The notes beneath the pieces were generated by a model, which was not told where the DNA came from, did not search any database, and saw nothing but the letters and a program-made list of their open reading frames with translations. Below, piece by piece: positions 8,753-18,795 of a DNA stretch of 60,111 nucleotides. Origin of the DNA: Gammaproteobacteria bacterium (lineage in GTDB: Bacteria; Pseudomonadota; Gammaproteobacteria; UBA6186; Azoamicaceae). The stretch spans positions 1 through 60,111 of the forward strand of contig JAUIIV010000007.1 of the NCBI GenBank assembly GCA_030431675.1, in the 5' to 3' direction. The position numbers and the translations under genes were made by a program. Position 1 is the first letter of the stretch. The number at the start of each line of letters is the position of its first letter.

Positions 8753-10675
8753 TTATGATGACTTACGTGCGCGTAAATACCAGTCACACAGTAAACGTAC
8801 CTGCTTAGATGTATAACCTTTTTCAACCATTCGTGCGACGAAGTCTTCGTGTTTACGCTTTTCTTCGGCAGATGCTTTGGCATTAAAAGATATTACTGGT
8901 AGTAAATCTTCAGTATTGGAGAACATTTTTTTCTCGATAACTGCACGTAGTTTTTCGTAGCTGGTCCATTTGGGGTTTTTACCATTATTATTGGCCCTGG
9001 CACGTAGTACAAAGTTTACAATCTCGTTACGGAAATCTTTAGGGTTGCTAATTCCAGCTGGTTTCTCAATTTTTTCTAGCTCATTATTTAGCATTGAGCG
9101 ATCTAGTATTTCTCCAGTATCTGGATCGCGATACTCCTGATCTTGGATCCAGAAATCTGCGTAGGTAACGTAGCGATCAAATATATTTTGCCCATATTCA
9201 GAATATGACTCTAAATATGCTGTCTGAATTTCTTTGCCAATAAACTCTATATAATGCGGAGTTAAAAAACCTTTGATATAAGATAGATATCGCTCATATA
9301 TTTCTTTCGGAAATTGCTCTTGCTCTATTTGTTGTTCTAGCACGTATAACAGGTGTACTGGGTTTGCTGCAACCTCAGTTATATCAAAGTTAAACACTCT
9401 AGATAGTATCTTGAAAGCAAAACGTGTTGACAAACCAGTCATACCTTCGTCCACACCAGCAAAGTCTTTGTATTCTTGCAATGATTTGGCCTTAGGGTCA
9501 GTATCTTTGAGGCTCTCGCCATCATATATACGCATTTTTGAGTATATGCTTGAGTTCTCTGGCTCTTTAAGACGTGAGAGGATAGAAAATTGTGCAATCA
9601 TTTTCAGTGTATCTGGGGCACATGGTGCCTCACGTAGTGAGCTATTTTGAATAAGTTTTTCGTATATATCTACTTCTTCTCTAACACGCAGACAATATGG
9701 CACTTTTACTATATATACTCGGTCTAAAAATGCTTCATTATGTTTATTATTCTTAAATGAGTGCCATTCAGATTCATTTGAGTGTGCCATAACTATGCCA
9801 TCAAATGGGATAGAAGACAGTGCCTCGGTACCGTTATAATTGCCTTCTTGGGTCGCAGTTAGTAGTGGATGTAGCATTTTGATAGGTGCTTTAAACATTT
9901 CTACAAACTCAAGTAAACCACGGTTACCACGACATAGGCCCCCGGAGTAACTGTAAGCATCAGGATCGTCTTGCGAAAAGTCTTCCAATTTCCTGATATC
10001 AATCTTTCCGACAAGTGTGGATATATCTTGGGTATTTTCATCACCTGGCTCTGTCTTGGCAACTGCAATCTGCTCATTAAGTGATGGATTAATTTTTACA
10101 ACTTTAAATTTACTGATGTCACCTTGGTATTCTTTAAGACGTTTAATTGCCCATGGGGACATAATTGATTGAGTGTAACGTCTTGGGATCCCATACTCTT
10201 GCTCTAGAATAGGACCATCTTCATCATGATCAAATAAACTTAGGGGAGACTCAAATACAGGTGAGCCCTTAAGTGCATAAAATGGCACTTTTTGCATTAG
10301 ATGCTTTAGCCTCTCCGCCAGGGATGATTTGCCCCCACCAACTGGGCCTAGTAGGTATAGGATTTGTTTACGCTCTTCTAAACCTTGGGCAGCGTGCTTG
10401 AAGTAGGCGACTATCTGTGTAATACATTCTTCCATACCATAGAACTGGTCAAAGGCTTTGTAGCGCTTAATAACCTTATTAGAGAATATGCGACTTAGAC
10501 GTGGATCATCACGCGTCTCGACGATTTCTGGCTCACCAATTGCAGCTAGAAGACGCTCAGCAGCATTGGCATACGCCATCTTATCTTGTTTACAGATATC
10601 CAAATACTCCTGTAAGGTGTATTCCTCGAGCATCTCATGCTCATATCTGCCGCTGACGCTGTTAATAATATCCAT
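8753..10675 (-). CDS. prkA: PrkA serine protein kinase / AAA+ protein (YeaG)
   Basis: The sequence is collinear with E. coli YeaG through its whole length (640 residues here against 644). It has Walker A GPVGGGKS at residues 110-117, the AAA part with GIPRRYTQSIMSPWA and ATQEGNYNGTE, and a C-terminal kinase-like region ending CDWYLRARKSS. YeaG/PrkA proteins have been described as serine kinases and, more recently, as AAA+ ATPases or proteases. A GTG fifteen bases upstream (10690) would add five residues, but the ATG at 10675 has GGAG at a suitable distance and fits the family start. It is the first gene of the yeaH-spoVR operon, pointing to a stress or starvation programme. Confidence 0.95.
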   Translation of the reverse strand: MDIINSVSGRYEHEMLEEYTLQEYLDICKQDKMAYANAAERLLAAIGEPEIVETRDDPRLSRIFSNKVIKRYKAFDQFYGMEECITQIVAYFKHAAQGLEERKQILYLLGPVGGGKSSLAERLKHLMQKVPFYALKGSPVFESPLSLFDHDEDGPILEQEYGIPRRYTQSIMSPWAIKRLKEYQGDISKFKVVKINPSLNEQIAVAKTEPGDENTQDISTLVGKIDIRKLEDFSQDDPDAYSYSGGLCRGNRGLLEFVEMFKAPIKMLHPLLTATQEGNYNGTEALSSIPFDGIVMAHSNESEWHSFKNNKHNEAFLDRVYIVKVPYCLRVREEVDIYEKLIQNSSLREAPCAPDTLKMIAQFSILSRLKEPENSSIYSKMRIYDGESLKDTDPKAKSLQEYKDFAGVDEGMTGLSTRFAFKILSRVFNFDITEVAANPVHLLYVLEQQIEQEQFPKEIYERYLSYIKGFLTPHYIEFIGKEIQTAYLESYSEYGQNIFDRYVTYADFWIQDQEYRDPDTGEILDRSMLNNELEKIEKPAGISNPKDFRNEIVNFVLRARANNNGKNPKWTSYEKLRAVIEKKMFSNTEDLLPVISFNAKASAEEKRKHEDFVARMVEKGYTSKQVRLLCDWYLRARKSS

Positions 10676-11001
10676 ACCAATGCGCTCCACTGGGATCTAG
10701 CTCATTCTCTCTCTGTATGTATCTGCAGAAACAGATATATCTTTAGCGCTTTGAAGTGTTTTCTTGGTAAATTCATATATGTGACCTGGTTTTTTGGGCT
10801 GACTAGTGGTAGTCGCTATGTCATCGTGGAGTCCTATTTAGTAATTCCATTATATTATAAAATATATAGAGATGATTATTCTGCAACACATGACTAGTAT
10901 CAAAAACTACAATTAGATAAAATCATCAACTAGCAAATATTTTTAAGTCGTGCTATCTTGCTCAGCCATATAAAAAAACACATATTGGTTGGAGTATATA
11001 G
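10676..11001. other. Divergent intergenic region
   Basis: About 310 bases separate the divergent prkA and U-box-like genes. It must hold both promoters, but I see no element good enough to name and no supported small gene. GGAG before position 11002 supports that start. Confidence 0.45.
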
Positions 11002-11649
11002 ATGCCGCGAGACAATTCGAATAATGTAGTTGATCCTAAGAGTAGTGCTGCTTTGAGTATCCAAAGATTTTGGCACTCTGCTATGAAGTGTAAAATGAAT
11101 CAAATAATTAAACAAGTATATGACAAGTATATTCCCAAAGAAGCAATCTTTAAATTTAATGATATAGATTATCAAGTTGTTTGTCCTATAGGAGAGGAAG
11201 TTCTAATATATCCGGCATTAGTTACAACTACTTACGCTGTCAATGAAGGTAAAGAAATATCTAGAGTAGATTTGTTTGATAGATCTACTGTAGAAAAACT
11301 TTCTGGAGTGAATCCATATAATAGACAACGGTTTGTAGCAAAAGATATTACTCCTTTTCCAGAATTAATGGAGCATATGCTAGGATTAGCTATCCAAGGT
11401 GCTGAAAAGGAAGGGCAGAGACTGTCAGATAATATTGTTAGCGAAATACAACTTAGGATTGTGGCAGCATGGGAAGAAAAGCGTGCATTACAAGCTGATA
11501 AAGTTGAAGAGTATTCTGAGGGTGTGTCAGATATTGTAACTGGTATTTTAAGTTACTTTAAAACTTTTTGTGAGTATGTAGCAGATAAGAGTGCTGTTGA
11601 TGTGTGTGCTGCACTTGTAGGGCATGATGCTAGAAATAGGCTAGGGTGA
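11002..11649 (+). CDS. Unknown protein with a divergent U-box-like segment
   Basis: This 215-residue protein has no signal peptide. Residues 57-130 follow the plan of a U-box. It begins VVCPIGEEVLIYPALV, has RVDLFDRSTVEKL where U-boxes have their YERxxIxxWL helix, then NPYNRQRF in place of CPxTRQxL, and ITPFPELMEHML in place of LxPNxxLKxLI. U-boxes recruit E2 enzymes in eukaryotic ubiquitin transfer, and Legionella effectors such as LubX use them. Residues 16-32 (AALSIQRFWHSAMKCKM) weakly recall an IQ motif. The C-terminal 85 residues are helical and unknown. The U-box assignment is my pattern match, made without a profile search. The gene stands alone with a GGAG ribosome site. Confidence 0.6.
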   Translation: MPRDNSNNVVDPKSSAALSIQRFWHSAMKCKMNQIIKQVYDKYIPKEAIFKFNDIDYQVVCPIGEEVLIYPALVTTTYAVNEGKEISRVDLFDRSTVEKLSGVNPYNRQRFVAKDITPFPELMEHMLGLAIQGAEKEGQRLSDNIVSEIQLRIVAAWEEKRALQADKVEEYSEGVSDIVTGILSYFKTFCEYVADKSAVDVCAALVGHDARNRLG

Positions 11650-11667
11650 TTAAAAACATCAAATCTT

Positions 11668-11692
11668 GAGAGGGATAACTTTAGTCCCTCTC
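11668..11692. terminator. Hairpin between convergent genes
   Basis: GAGAGGGA and TCCCTCTC form a perfect 8-bp stem with a 9-base loop, placed between the U-box-like gene and the tamB stop and reaching into the last codons of tamB. Position suggests a bidirectional terminator. No long T-tract follows. Confidence 0.45.
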
Positions 11693-13885
11693 TATAGCAA
11701 AACTCAAATCCGCTCCAGCTGCCCCTTGTTCACCACCTTCAATGCCAATTTCCCAGTTGTCACTTAGAGCAAATTTTAAGCGAATGCGTTTTTTTGCTTC
11801 ATCAATACTATGTAGATATTGTGCGTGTATGCGCTTGTTTAACGGTCTGCCAACCACTAATTGTTTATTTTTTAGTTCACTAGAGCTTTTGCTAGGATCT
11901 ACAAATAAGTCTACGTTGTGCTCATCTTCAATTAAGCCAAACTCAGTAAGCTTAAGTTTGTCTTGGAGTAGATCCTTAGTAACAAAGCCTGAGCTAGTTA
12001 GTATAGCCTGAGATAGCGCTTTATCTTGATCTTTAGTTAGAGTCCCCTCGCTAATTAGTGGCTTTTGTGCTGTGCCTGACACTTGGATTTCTAATGGTGA
12101 ATCTGTAAAGTCACTATGCATTTTTATGTCTAACATTGGATTTACTAATAGTGTTCCCGGTGGGTATAACAGTCTACCTTTGTTAATAACCAATTCTTGG
12201 CCTGGTAGTTTATATACCCCTTCTTTGATAGTAATGCGACCGTTAGCATACATAGCATCTTTAGGCCTGGAAATATCAAGCTTGCCAGAGATGACTGCAT
12301 CAATATCAAAACCCTTAAATTTTACCCCATCTTCTATACGTAGGAATATACTCGGATTAATGCGTGTAATACTCTTGCTGTTGGCAATAGGTTCATTTAT
12401 AAATACAACATCTTTTGATTTAGGAGTTTTGTTTTTCTTAGGTGCAAAATTAACATGGCCACTTTCTACAATTAAATCTCCAGTAATGTCTAATTTGTCG
12501 GTGTTATGGTGATAAACAAATTTTAAATCGCTAGAAGCATTTAGTTTGGCTATATCATTATTGACAAACTCCATGCCATGACCAAGTAATTGTATTTCAT
12601 TAGGGATCTGAGCCGTAAATGGCTCTACATAACCATGTATTGTAAATGACCCAGGCCCGCGTCTCATTTGGCCTTTGCCGTTGATTATAAAGCGCTTAAA
12701 CTTTTCAGTTGTGACATGTAACTCCATTGGTTTGACCTTCACACCAAGTGTCGGGAAGGTGGCGGTGATATCTGTTATGTGGGCATCTGCCTTTACTAAG
12801 GGATCAGTAAATTTTCCGCTTAGATGAAGAGTAGCTCGTGCCTTACCCTTCAGACGAGTCATTTCTGGTATATACTTCATAAGCTTGCTTATGTCATCAG
12901 TAAAAGCATTTACTTTGCCAGATAAAGTCTGACTGCCAAAGAACAAGTTTATGTTAGCATCGTACCATGAGTCACCTGCAGTTATCTGTAGCTTGTTGGT
13001 ATCTAAATCGTACTCTAACGCACCGTTTATTTGATACTCATCTGTATGCACTTGTAGTTTATCGCTATACCAGGCATTTTTACGTATGGCTTTGTTACCT
13101 TTGCTAGTAAGAGAAACATTGTTAAGGTTAGTATTTGCAATAACCAATTTCTCTGCGTGAGCGTTAATTTTAAATCTATCTGTCATAGTTACGTTGGCGG
13201 TAAATTTGTTTATTTGTAATTTGCTGACCGCAAAGTAGTCGCTAGTAATACTACCTTCAATTATTGCGGTTTTATCTAGTTGCAAAGTGCCCGTGGCATA
13301 TAATTGCCCGGCTCCTTCTTTAAGAAATAACTCAGGTTGTAGCAACTTTAGTTCCCAAGTCTTGTTATGGGCAGTATTCTTAACTTCAAATGAGTTACTT
13401 GCGAGTTGCGCATGCATATCATCTAGCTTCCAGATTTCATTCTTGCGGGTGAAGTTGCTATGTAATGTGATAGGTTGTTGCTGCCAATTACCCTCAGCAT
13501 GCAATTTTAATTCTTCATGGTCACGGTATAGGGTCAATTCTGCCATAATCTCGTTGAGTTGTGTGTCCTGATCAATTTCTAAGATTTTGCTATCTGGCAG
13601 TATATTTGCCCAGCCCTTAATATTTTGCGCAGTAACCTTTAGCTGGCGGGGGAAGACTTCTAGACGCTCTAGAGCAATCTCTTGGCCATCCTGTAGTATG
13701 GTAATCCCATGGACCGAGATAGCCTTGCTGATCAGGGTGCCCTTAGCTTGCTGATAGCTTATTTTAACTGGGGAAAATAAAGTTAACACACTTATTATTA
13801 GATTTAAGCCATGATTGGTAATGCATAGCCAGGCTAGGCTTGCTAAAAATAGGGATAATATCAGTAGTGATTTAGTCTTACTCAT
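11681..13885 (-). CDS. tamB: TamB-like translocation and assembly module protein
   Basis: This 734-residue protein has one N-terminal membrane anchor (residues about 6-34) and a long beta-rich body. The C-terminal part carries the DUF490/TamB domain: SGKLDISRPKDAMYANGRI, EGVYKLPGQELVINKGRLLYPPG and the closing FALSDNWEIGIEGG. TamB spans the periplasm and works with TamA in outer-membrane assembly or lipid transport. It is much shorter than E. coli TamB (about 1260 residues), so the periplasmic groove is shorter. It lies 55 bases after tamA, its usual partner, and ends in the convergent terminator. Confidence 0.88.
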   Translation of the reverse strand: MSKTKSLLILSLFLASLAWLCITNHGLNLIISVLTLFSPVKISYQQAKGTLISKAISVHGITILQDGQEIALERLEVFPRQLKVTAQNIKGWANILPDSKILEIDQDTQLNEIMAELTLYRDHEELKLHAEGNWQQQPITLHSNFTRKNEIWKLDDMHAQLASNSFEVKNTAHNKTWELKLLQPELFLKEGAGQLYATGTLQLDKTAIIEGSITSDYFAVSKLQINKFTANVTMTDRFKINAHAEKLVIANTNLNNVSLTSKGNKAIRKNAWYSDKLQVHTDEYQINGALEYDLDTNKLQITAGDSWYDANINLFFGSQTLSGKVNAFTDDISKLMKYIPEMTRLKGKARATLHLSGKFTDPLVKADAHITDITATFPTLGVKVKPMELHVTTEKFKRFIINGKGQMRRGPGSFTIHGYVEPFTAQIPNEIQLLGHGMEFVNNDIAKLNASSDLKFVYHHNTDKLDITGDLIVESGHVNFAPKKNKTPKSKDVVFINEPIANSKSITRINPSIFLRIEDGVKFKGFDIDAVISGKLDISRPKDAMYANGRITIKEGVYKLPGQELVINKGRLLYPPGTLLVNPMLDIKMHSDFTDSPLEIQVSGTAQKPLISEGTLTKDQDKALSQAILTSSGFVTKDLLQDKLKLTEFGLIEDEHNVDLFVDPSKSSSELKNKQLVVGRPLNKRIHAQYLHSIDEAKKRIRLKFALSDNWEIGIEGGEQGAAGADLSFAIERD

Positions 13886-13940
13886 AGCCCGCTATCTTAC
13901 TATATTTGGCTATAGTAGTATATATACATACTGCCCTGGG

Positions 13941-15668
13941 CTAGAAGTCAGTGGCAAAATTTAGGTGTAGGCGCCAATCGTTTTGGATATTGAGGGGTTT
14001 GGCTACATCTAGCTTGAAGTTGCCAATAGGGGTATTGTAACGTAAACCAACCCCGGTACCAGTGCCTAAACGACTGGCAAACTTATTGTTCGAATTACCA
14101 GAATCGATAAAAATTACCCCATTTAGCTTCTCAAAGAGATTACGCTCATATTCTGCACTGAGGATAGTTAAATAACGCCCACCAATTACTTCTCCAGCAT
14201 CAGTTGGACCTAGGGAGTTATATTTGAAGCCACGTACGGTGTTGTCACCACCAGTGTAGAAACGCATACTCACTGGCATCTCACTAAAATTGTTGCTCGA
14301 AATAGCTCCAGCTTCTCCGCGCAAAATAAAACGGCTCTTTGAATCAACAGGCATAATATGCTTGGCAGTTATTATAGTCTCGAGTACGCTGTTATCAGAG
14401 CCAACGTCTTTAACGCCACCGCGCATAGACAGAGATAACTTAGTACCGTAGTCGTACATTTCTGCATGGTGGGCATCAGTCCATATCCACTTGGCACTAG
14501 GCAGCAAATATACGGCGTTTTTATTTGGAAGGAACGAGGTTAAATGCGAACGTTCGTTAAAGAAGCTAATACCGTAGATGCTTTCCAATTGATTGCGGCG
14601 CATATTTTTTTTGGCAAATAATTCTGCTTTTTTACTATATTTGTCGTCAAACTTCTGAATTTTTCCGACTATACCAAGCTCATAGTAATCTGTAGCAGCT
14701 TCAGCTCCAGGAATTATATAATTCATTCCTGCATTACTGCGTACAGCGGATGCACTAACATTAAACTTTAATTTATGCCCGGCTGGAGAAGAAAATCGAT
14801 GCAACCAGCTTAAGCTGCCGCGGACATTTGTGTCGGTACCATATCCAATACTACCAGTGTAGCGGTTACGCGGCTTAGACGTAAGGCGCACATCAATAGG
14901 TACATATAAATCTTTGGGGTTGTCGCTGATAATAGGGTCAAATCGCACCTTGCTAAACAATTCAGAACCTTCTAGGTTGTTCTGAAATTGCATAAGTTTG
15001 TCTATAGAGTAGGGTGTGCCGTAGTTAAAAGGAGTGTAACGGCTTAATAAGCTATCTGGATATCGGTCCGAGATAAAATTTATTTCACCAAATTTATATT
15101 GGTCACCAGTATTTATAACTAATTTTATGTTTGCTAAATTCTTGCTTCTATCTACTTCTATAGTGCTAGTAGTGAAATCGGCTCGCAAATAACCTTCGGC
15201 ATTCAAGTCTACCAGTATTTGCTCTTTAGTATCCTCATAGTCACTGTGGATAATTCTGGAGCCAACTTTAATCTTGGGGGTAACCAAGTATTTTTGTATG
15301 CGTGCGTCTGTCTTGCCAGCTCCCGTAGCAATTAGACTAGTAGAATTAATAATAGTAGGAGGTCCAGGTTTCACAATAAAGGTAGCTATCCAGAGGTTGT
15401 TTTGGTTATTTTTTAGGTTACTATTAATTGTGCCGTTGTAATAACCAGCTGCTTGTAATGTTTCTGTTATTTGCTCATCAGCAAGATCATATAAGTTTTT
15501 GATCCGTTCTTTGGTAAGTTTTGGCTCAGATGCGGCTGCAAAAATCTTCAAATCATTTTCAATTTTTGCCTTAAGTCGTTTATCACTAGTAGTGACTAGT
15601 ACTTGTAGTTCTGTAGCAACAACAATGCCTGGCAGAATAAGTAATAAGCTTAGCAATATGCGTATCAT
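13941..15668 (-). CDS. tamA: TamA-like outer membrane protein of the Omp85 family
   Basis: This 575-residue protein is as long as E. coli TamA (577). It has a signal peptide (MIRILLSLLLILPGIVVATE), three POTRA domains to about residue 265, and an Omp85 barrel. The barrel carries the family's lid motif, seen here as FYTGGDNTVRGF, and the ending GTGVGLRYNTPIGNFKLDVA. It partners TamB. Its ATG overlaps the TAA of the preceding ABC ATPase gene by one base, so these genes are translationally linked, which is unusual for tamAB. Confidence 0.92.
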   Translation of the reverse strand: MIRILLSLLLILPGIVVATELQVLVTTSDKRLKAKIENDLKIFAAASEPKLTKERIKNLYDLADEQITETLQAAGYYNGTINSNLKNNQNNLWIATFIVKPGPPTIINSTSLIATGAGKTDARIQKYLVTPKIKVGSRIIHSDYEDTKEQILVDLNAEGYLRADFTTSTIEVDRSKNLANIKLVINTGDQYKFGEINFISDRYPDSLLSRYTPFNYGTPYSIDKLMQFQNNLEGSELFSKVRFDPIISDNPKDLYVPIDVRLTSKPRNRYTGSIGYGTDTNVRGSLSWLHRFSSPAGHKLKFNVSASAVRSNAGMNYIIPGAEAATDYYELGIVGKIQKFDDKYSKKAELFAKKNMRRNQLESIYGISFFNERSHLTSFLPNKNAVYLLPSAKWIWTDAHHAEMYDYGTKLSLSMRGGVKDVGSDNSVLETIITAKHIMPVDSKSRFILRGEAGAISSNNFSEMPVSMRFYTGGDNTVRGFKYNSLGPTDAGEVIGGRYLTILSAEYERNLFEKLNGVIFIDSGNSNNKFASRLGTGTGVGLRYNTPIGNFKLDVAKPLNIQNDWRLHLNFATDF

Positions 15669-17002
15669 TATTGCGGATTCTCCAGGCTTAGTGAGCCAGA
15701 GTCATAATCATAAGCAAGGATTTCTGCGTAGCGTCCCCAATCAATAATTGTACGTAGAATTCTATCGGACTCATCCTCAGAGAAATAATTTTGTAATTCT
15801 TCCAAGAATATATCTTCGTTAGCCCGATGGTTAGATGTTTTGTCCAGTACATCACGTATATGTTTAGCTAGAGGTATATACTGCAACAAGTGTTGCGCAA
15901 ATATTAACTTACGCTCTAGAATTGTCGCATTTGCAAAACGTTTGCCAGATTCAGTAAATCTAATCTCACCCTCATTAATCTTGGCAAAACGTAACATATC
16001 TAGCACTTCAGTTAATGGAAACACGTTATTTACATCTAAGTGCAATGATTCTGCAAGCTCTGCGAGGTTAATAACTCCGTCTACTTCGTGATCTTCCATA
16101 GCTTCAACTAAACCTGTCAACTCAGATATGTCTACCTCAGGTAGGCGATATGCATATTCTGGTTGTTCGGCGGTTTTTGTCTCAGGAATACTAAATCCTG
16201 CAGCTTTGGCTTTAGCCTTGGTTACACGGGCTCGCTCACTGGTAGTCATAGCTACATAGACTTTATCAATTAATTCACGAAACTCTAGGCTTTCCGTATC
16301 TCTTGGATAAGGTAAATCAACTATTATCTCTGCTTGGATTTTTCCTGGATCACTTGCAAAAATAACAATTCTATTGGCCATCAAAATAGCTTCTTCAATA
16401 TCATGCGTAACACATAAAATACCTTTGATGCGGGTGCGTTTACTTTCCCATAAATCTAATAAGTCGCTTCTCAAGTTATCAGTTGTCAAAATATCTAATG
16501 CTGAGAATGGTTCATCCATTAATAGAACATCTGGGTCAACTACTAAAGCACGAGCAAAGCCTACACGCTGGCGCATCCCACCAGAAAGCTCTTTGGGATA
16601 AGCTGACTCAAAACCATCTAAACCTATAGTGTCTATAGCCTTAAGTGTGCGGCGACGTCTTTCAGCTGGCTCCACACCTAATGCTTCCAAGCCAAGTTCT
16701 ACATTTTCTAATACTGTCAGCCATGGCAGCAAAGCAAATGATTGAAATACCATCGCAATCCCTTGAGCTGGGCTATGGATGGCTTTACCACGATAGTAGG
16801 TATTACCAGCGCTAGGTTTGACTAATCCTGCGATAATACGAAGAAGAGTAGATTTACCTGAGCCTGACTTGCCTAGTAAAGTGACAATTTCTCCTTCCTG
16901 TAAGGCAAAATTTATTGTGTCTAATACTAGTAGATCCTGATTTTCAGCGCTGACAAAAGATTTGGAGACATTTTCAATCTTGATTAAATTTGAGTTTTCC
17001 AT
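15668..17002 (-). CDS. ABC transporter ATPase, nitrate/sulfonate type, with AAA-associated C-terminal domain
   Basis: This 444-residue protein has an ABC domain with Walker A GKSGSGKST (residues about 43-51), signature LSGGMRQRVGFARAL, Walker B VLLMDEPFSALD and switch His in VTHDIEEA. From about residue 290 to 440 an extra helical domain follows (EVDISELTGLVEAMEDHEVDG to DRILRTIIDWGRYAEI), matching the AAA-associated C-terminal domain found on some nitrate/sulfonate-class ATPases. It follows the permease gene by 3 bases. No substrate-binding protein is in the operon, so the substrate is unknown. Confidence 0.92.
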   Translation of the reverse strand: MENSNLIKIENVSKSFVSAENQDLLVLDTINFALQEGEIVTLLGKSGSGKSTLLRIIAGLVKPSAGNTYYRGKAIHSPAQGIAMVFQSFALLPWLTVLENVELGLEALGVEPAERRRRTLKAIDTIGLDGFESAYPKELSGGMRQRVGFARALVVDPDVLLMDEPFSALDILTTDNLRSDLLDLWESKRTRIKGILCVTHDIEEAILMANRIVIFASDPGKIQAEIIVDLPYPRDTESLEFRELIDKVYVAMTTSERARVTKAKAKAAGFSIPETKTAEQPEYAYRLPEVDISELTGLVEAMEDHEVDGVINLAELAESLHLDVNNVFPLTEVLDMLRFAKINEGEIRFTESGKRFANATILERKLIFAQHLLQYIPLAKHIRDVLDKTSNHRANEDIFLEELQNYFSEDESDRILRTIIDWGRYAEILAYDYDSGSLSLENPQ

Positions 17003-17005
17003 AGT

Positions 17006-18751
17006 TTATCGATCCATAGTAAAACGTTCGGTAGCAAAAGCGTACAGCCTTTGCCAGAGTAAGCGATTAAAGAGTAGTACGTAAAAACACATAACACTAA
17101 TACCTAAGGCAATGCGTGGAAAATCTCCAGCCCTGGTATATTCTTCTATATATTGTCCTAGCCCAGTAGATGTGATTGTATTATCTCCCCACTGTACATA
17201 TTCTGCAACGATACTAGCATTCCAACAACCTCCCGCAGCAGTCATAGCCCCAGTTACAAAGTGTGGAAATATACCTGGCAATGCCATGCGTCTCCACCAA
17301 AGGGTACCTTTGACGCCGAAGTTTTTCACTGCTAGGCGTATTTCTTTAGGGATACTTGCTGCACCGCCTATAACATTAAACAATATGTACCACTGTGTCC
17401 CTAAAATCATTAGAGGTGTAGTCCAAATATCGTGATTAAGATCATAGCGTAGGATAGCAATGACAAATAATGGATAGAATAAATTAGCTGGGAATGCAGA
17501 TGCAAACTGAATTAAGGGTTGTGCTAAAGCAGTTAAACGTGGACGTAAGCCAATATATACGCCAATAGGCACCCATAGCAGAGAAGCTAATACTATCAGA
17601 ACTATTACTTTTATGGTCGTAATGATCCCTAAGTAAAATACGTGTCGTACTTCGGCAAAACCAATAGACTCGTGAATAAATATTCCTAAACCTATACATG
17701 CAGCAGAAAAACTTATGTAGATAAGGCCGTTCCAGAATATAACATTTGTAGTAGCTAGTGTAGCCTGCCATTGCAGATTTATAGGTTTAGTACGTGGCTT
17801 AAAAAACATCCTAAATGTGTTGGTAAATATATTAGAAACAAATCTTAAGCCTATGCGAGTTTTCTTAAGCAGTCGAGTCTTGGTCAGCAAATCATAGAAC
17901 CAAGATTCTTTAGCTGCTGCTTCTTCATCTATTTCTGCATCAAACTTTTCTGCCCAAGAGAGTAGGGGTCTAAATAACAGTTGGTCGTAAAGTAATATCA
18001 CAATTAACATTGCTGTCATTGCGTAGAATAGTGCTGGTAGATTAGCTTGCGATATAGCCTTATCAATGTAAGAACCAATGCCTGGCAAGGTTATGTATTG
18101 GTTATGTACTTCAATAGCTTCAGATAGTACTACAAAGAACCAACCAGCAGACATGGAAACCATGGTATTCCAAATTAAAGGTTGCATACCATGTGGTACT
18201 TCTATTTTCCAAAATTTTTGCCACGCAGATAAATGGTACATGCGCGCAACTTCATTCAATTCTTTAGGCACTGTGCGTAGAGTCTGGTATAGAGACAATA
18301 TCATGTTCCATACCTGTGAGGTAAAAATTGCAAATATTGCGGCGCACTCTGGTCCAAGCAAACTATTGGGGAATAAGTAAATAAATGCAACTACGGTTAT
18401 AGATAACACACCAAGTACGGGTACTGCTTGCATAATATCGATTAGAGGCAATAAAAATTTTTCCGCATGGCGGTTTTTGGCAGCTAATGGTGCGATAGTA
18501 AATGTTACTAGCAATGAAAATGCCATAGCTATAAACATTCGTAACACTGAATTTATTGCATAGAATGGTAATGCCCAAGGACTTAAAGAAATCTCTATTG
18601 TGCGTCCAACCTTGTAGGGCAGAGTCATTTGTGAAGTGCCCCATGCAATGGCAGCAAACACAGCTAATACAATAATAAAGACGATGATATCCCAGATGTT
18701 CGGCGACATCTTGGTCAGTGTTCTTGATAATTGATAACGTTGTTGTGCCAT
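17006..18751 (-). CDS. ABC transporter permease, two permease domains in one chain
   Basis: This 581-residue inner-membrane protein holds two consecutive binding-protein-dependent permease domains. The first has EVARMYHLSAWQKFWKIEVP at about residues 168-187 and the second has RLAVKNFGVKGTLWWRRMALPGIFPH at about residues 459-484. These are the EAA-type loops that contact the ATPase. With two loops, one chain plus the downstream ATPase could form the whole translocator. It starts the operon continuing into the ATPase, tamA and tamB. A soluble binding protein is lacking; the family annotation (nitrate/sulfonate/bicarbonate) should not be read as a substrate. Confidence 0.9.
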   Translation of the reverse strand: MAQQRYQLSRTLTKMSPNIWDIIVFIIVLAVFAAIAWGTSQMTLPYKVGRTIEISLSPWALPFYAINSVLRMFIAMAFSLLVTFTIAPLAAKNRHAEKFLLPLIDIMQAVPVLGVLSITVVAFIYLFPNSLLGPECAAIFAIFTSQVWNMILSLYQTLRTVPKELNEVARMYHLSAWQKFWKIEVPHGMQPLIWNTMVSMSAGWFFVVLSEAIEVHNQYITLPGIGSYIDKAISQANLPALFYAMTAMLIVILLYDQLLFRPLLSWAEKFDAEIDEEAAAKESWFYDLLTKTRLLKKTRIGLRFVSNIFTNTFRMFFKPRTKPINLQWQATLATTNVIFWNGLIYISFSAACIGLGIFIHESIGFAEVRHVFYLGIITTIKVIVLIVLASLLWVPIGVYIGLRPRLTALAQPLIQFASAFPANLFYPLFVIAILRYDLNHDIWTTPLMILGTQWYILFNVIGGAASIPKEIRLAVKNFGVKGTLWWRRMALPGIFPHFVTGAMTAAGGCWNASIVAEYVQWGDNTITSTGLGQYIEEYTRAGDFPRIALGISVMCFYVLLFNRLLWQRLYAFATERFTMDR

Positions 18752-18795
18752 GCAGCATAGTGTAAATTAGTTTCTATTTGTATACTACTTTTTAA

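Noticed and set aside
11681..13885. TamB as a truncated pseudogene because it is far shorter than in E. coli
   Set aside because: The start, anchor and complete C-terminal domain are all present in one open frame, so it is a short form rather than a broken gene.
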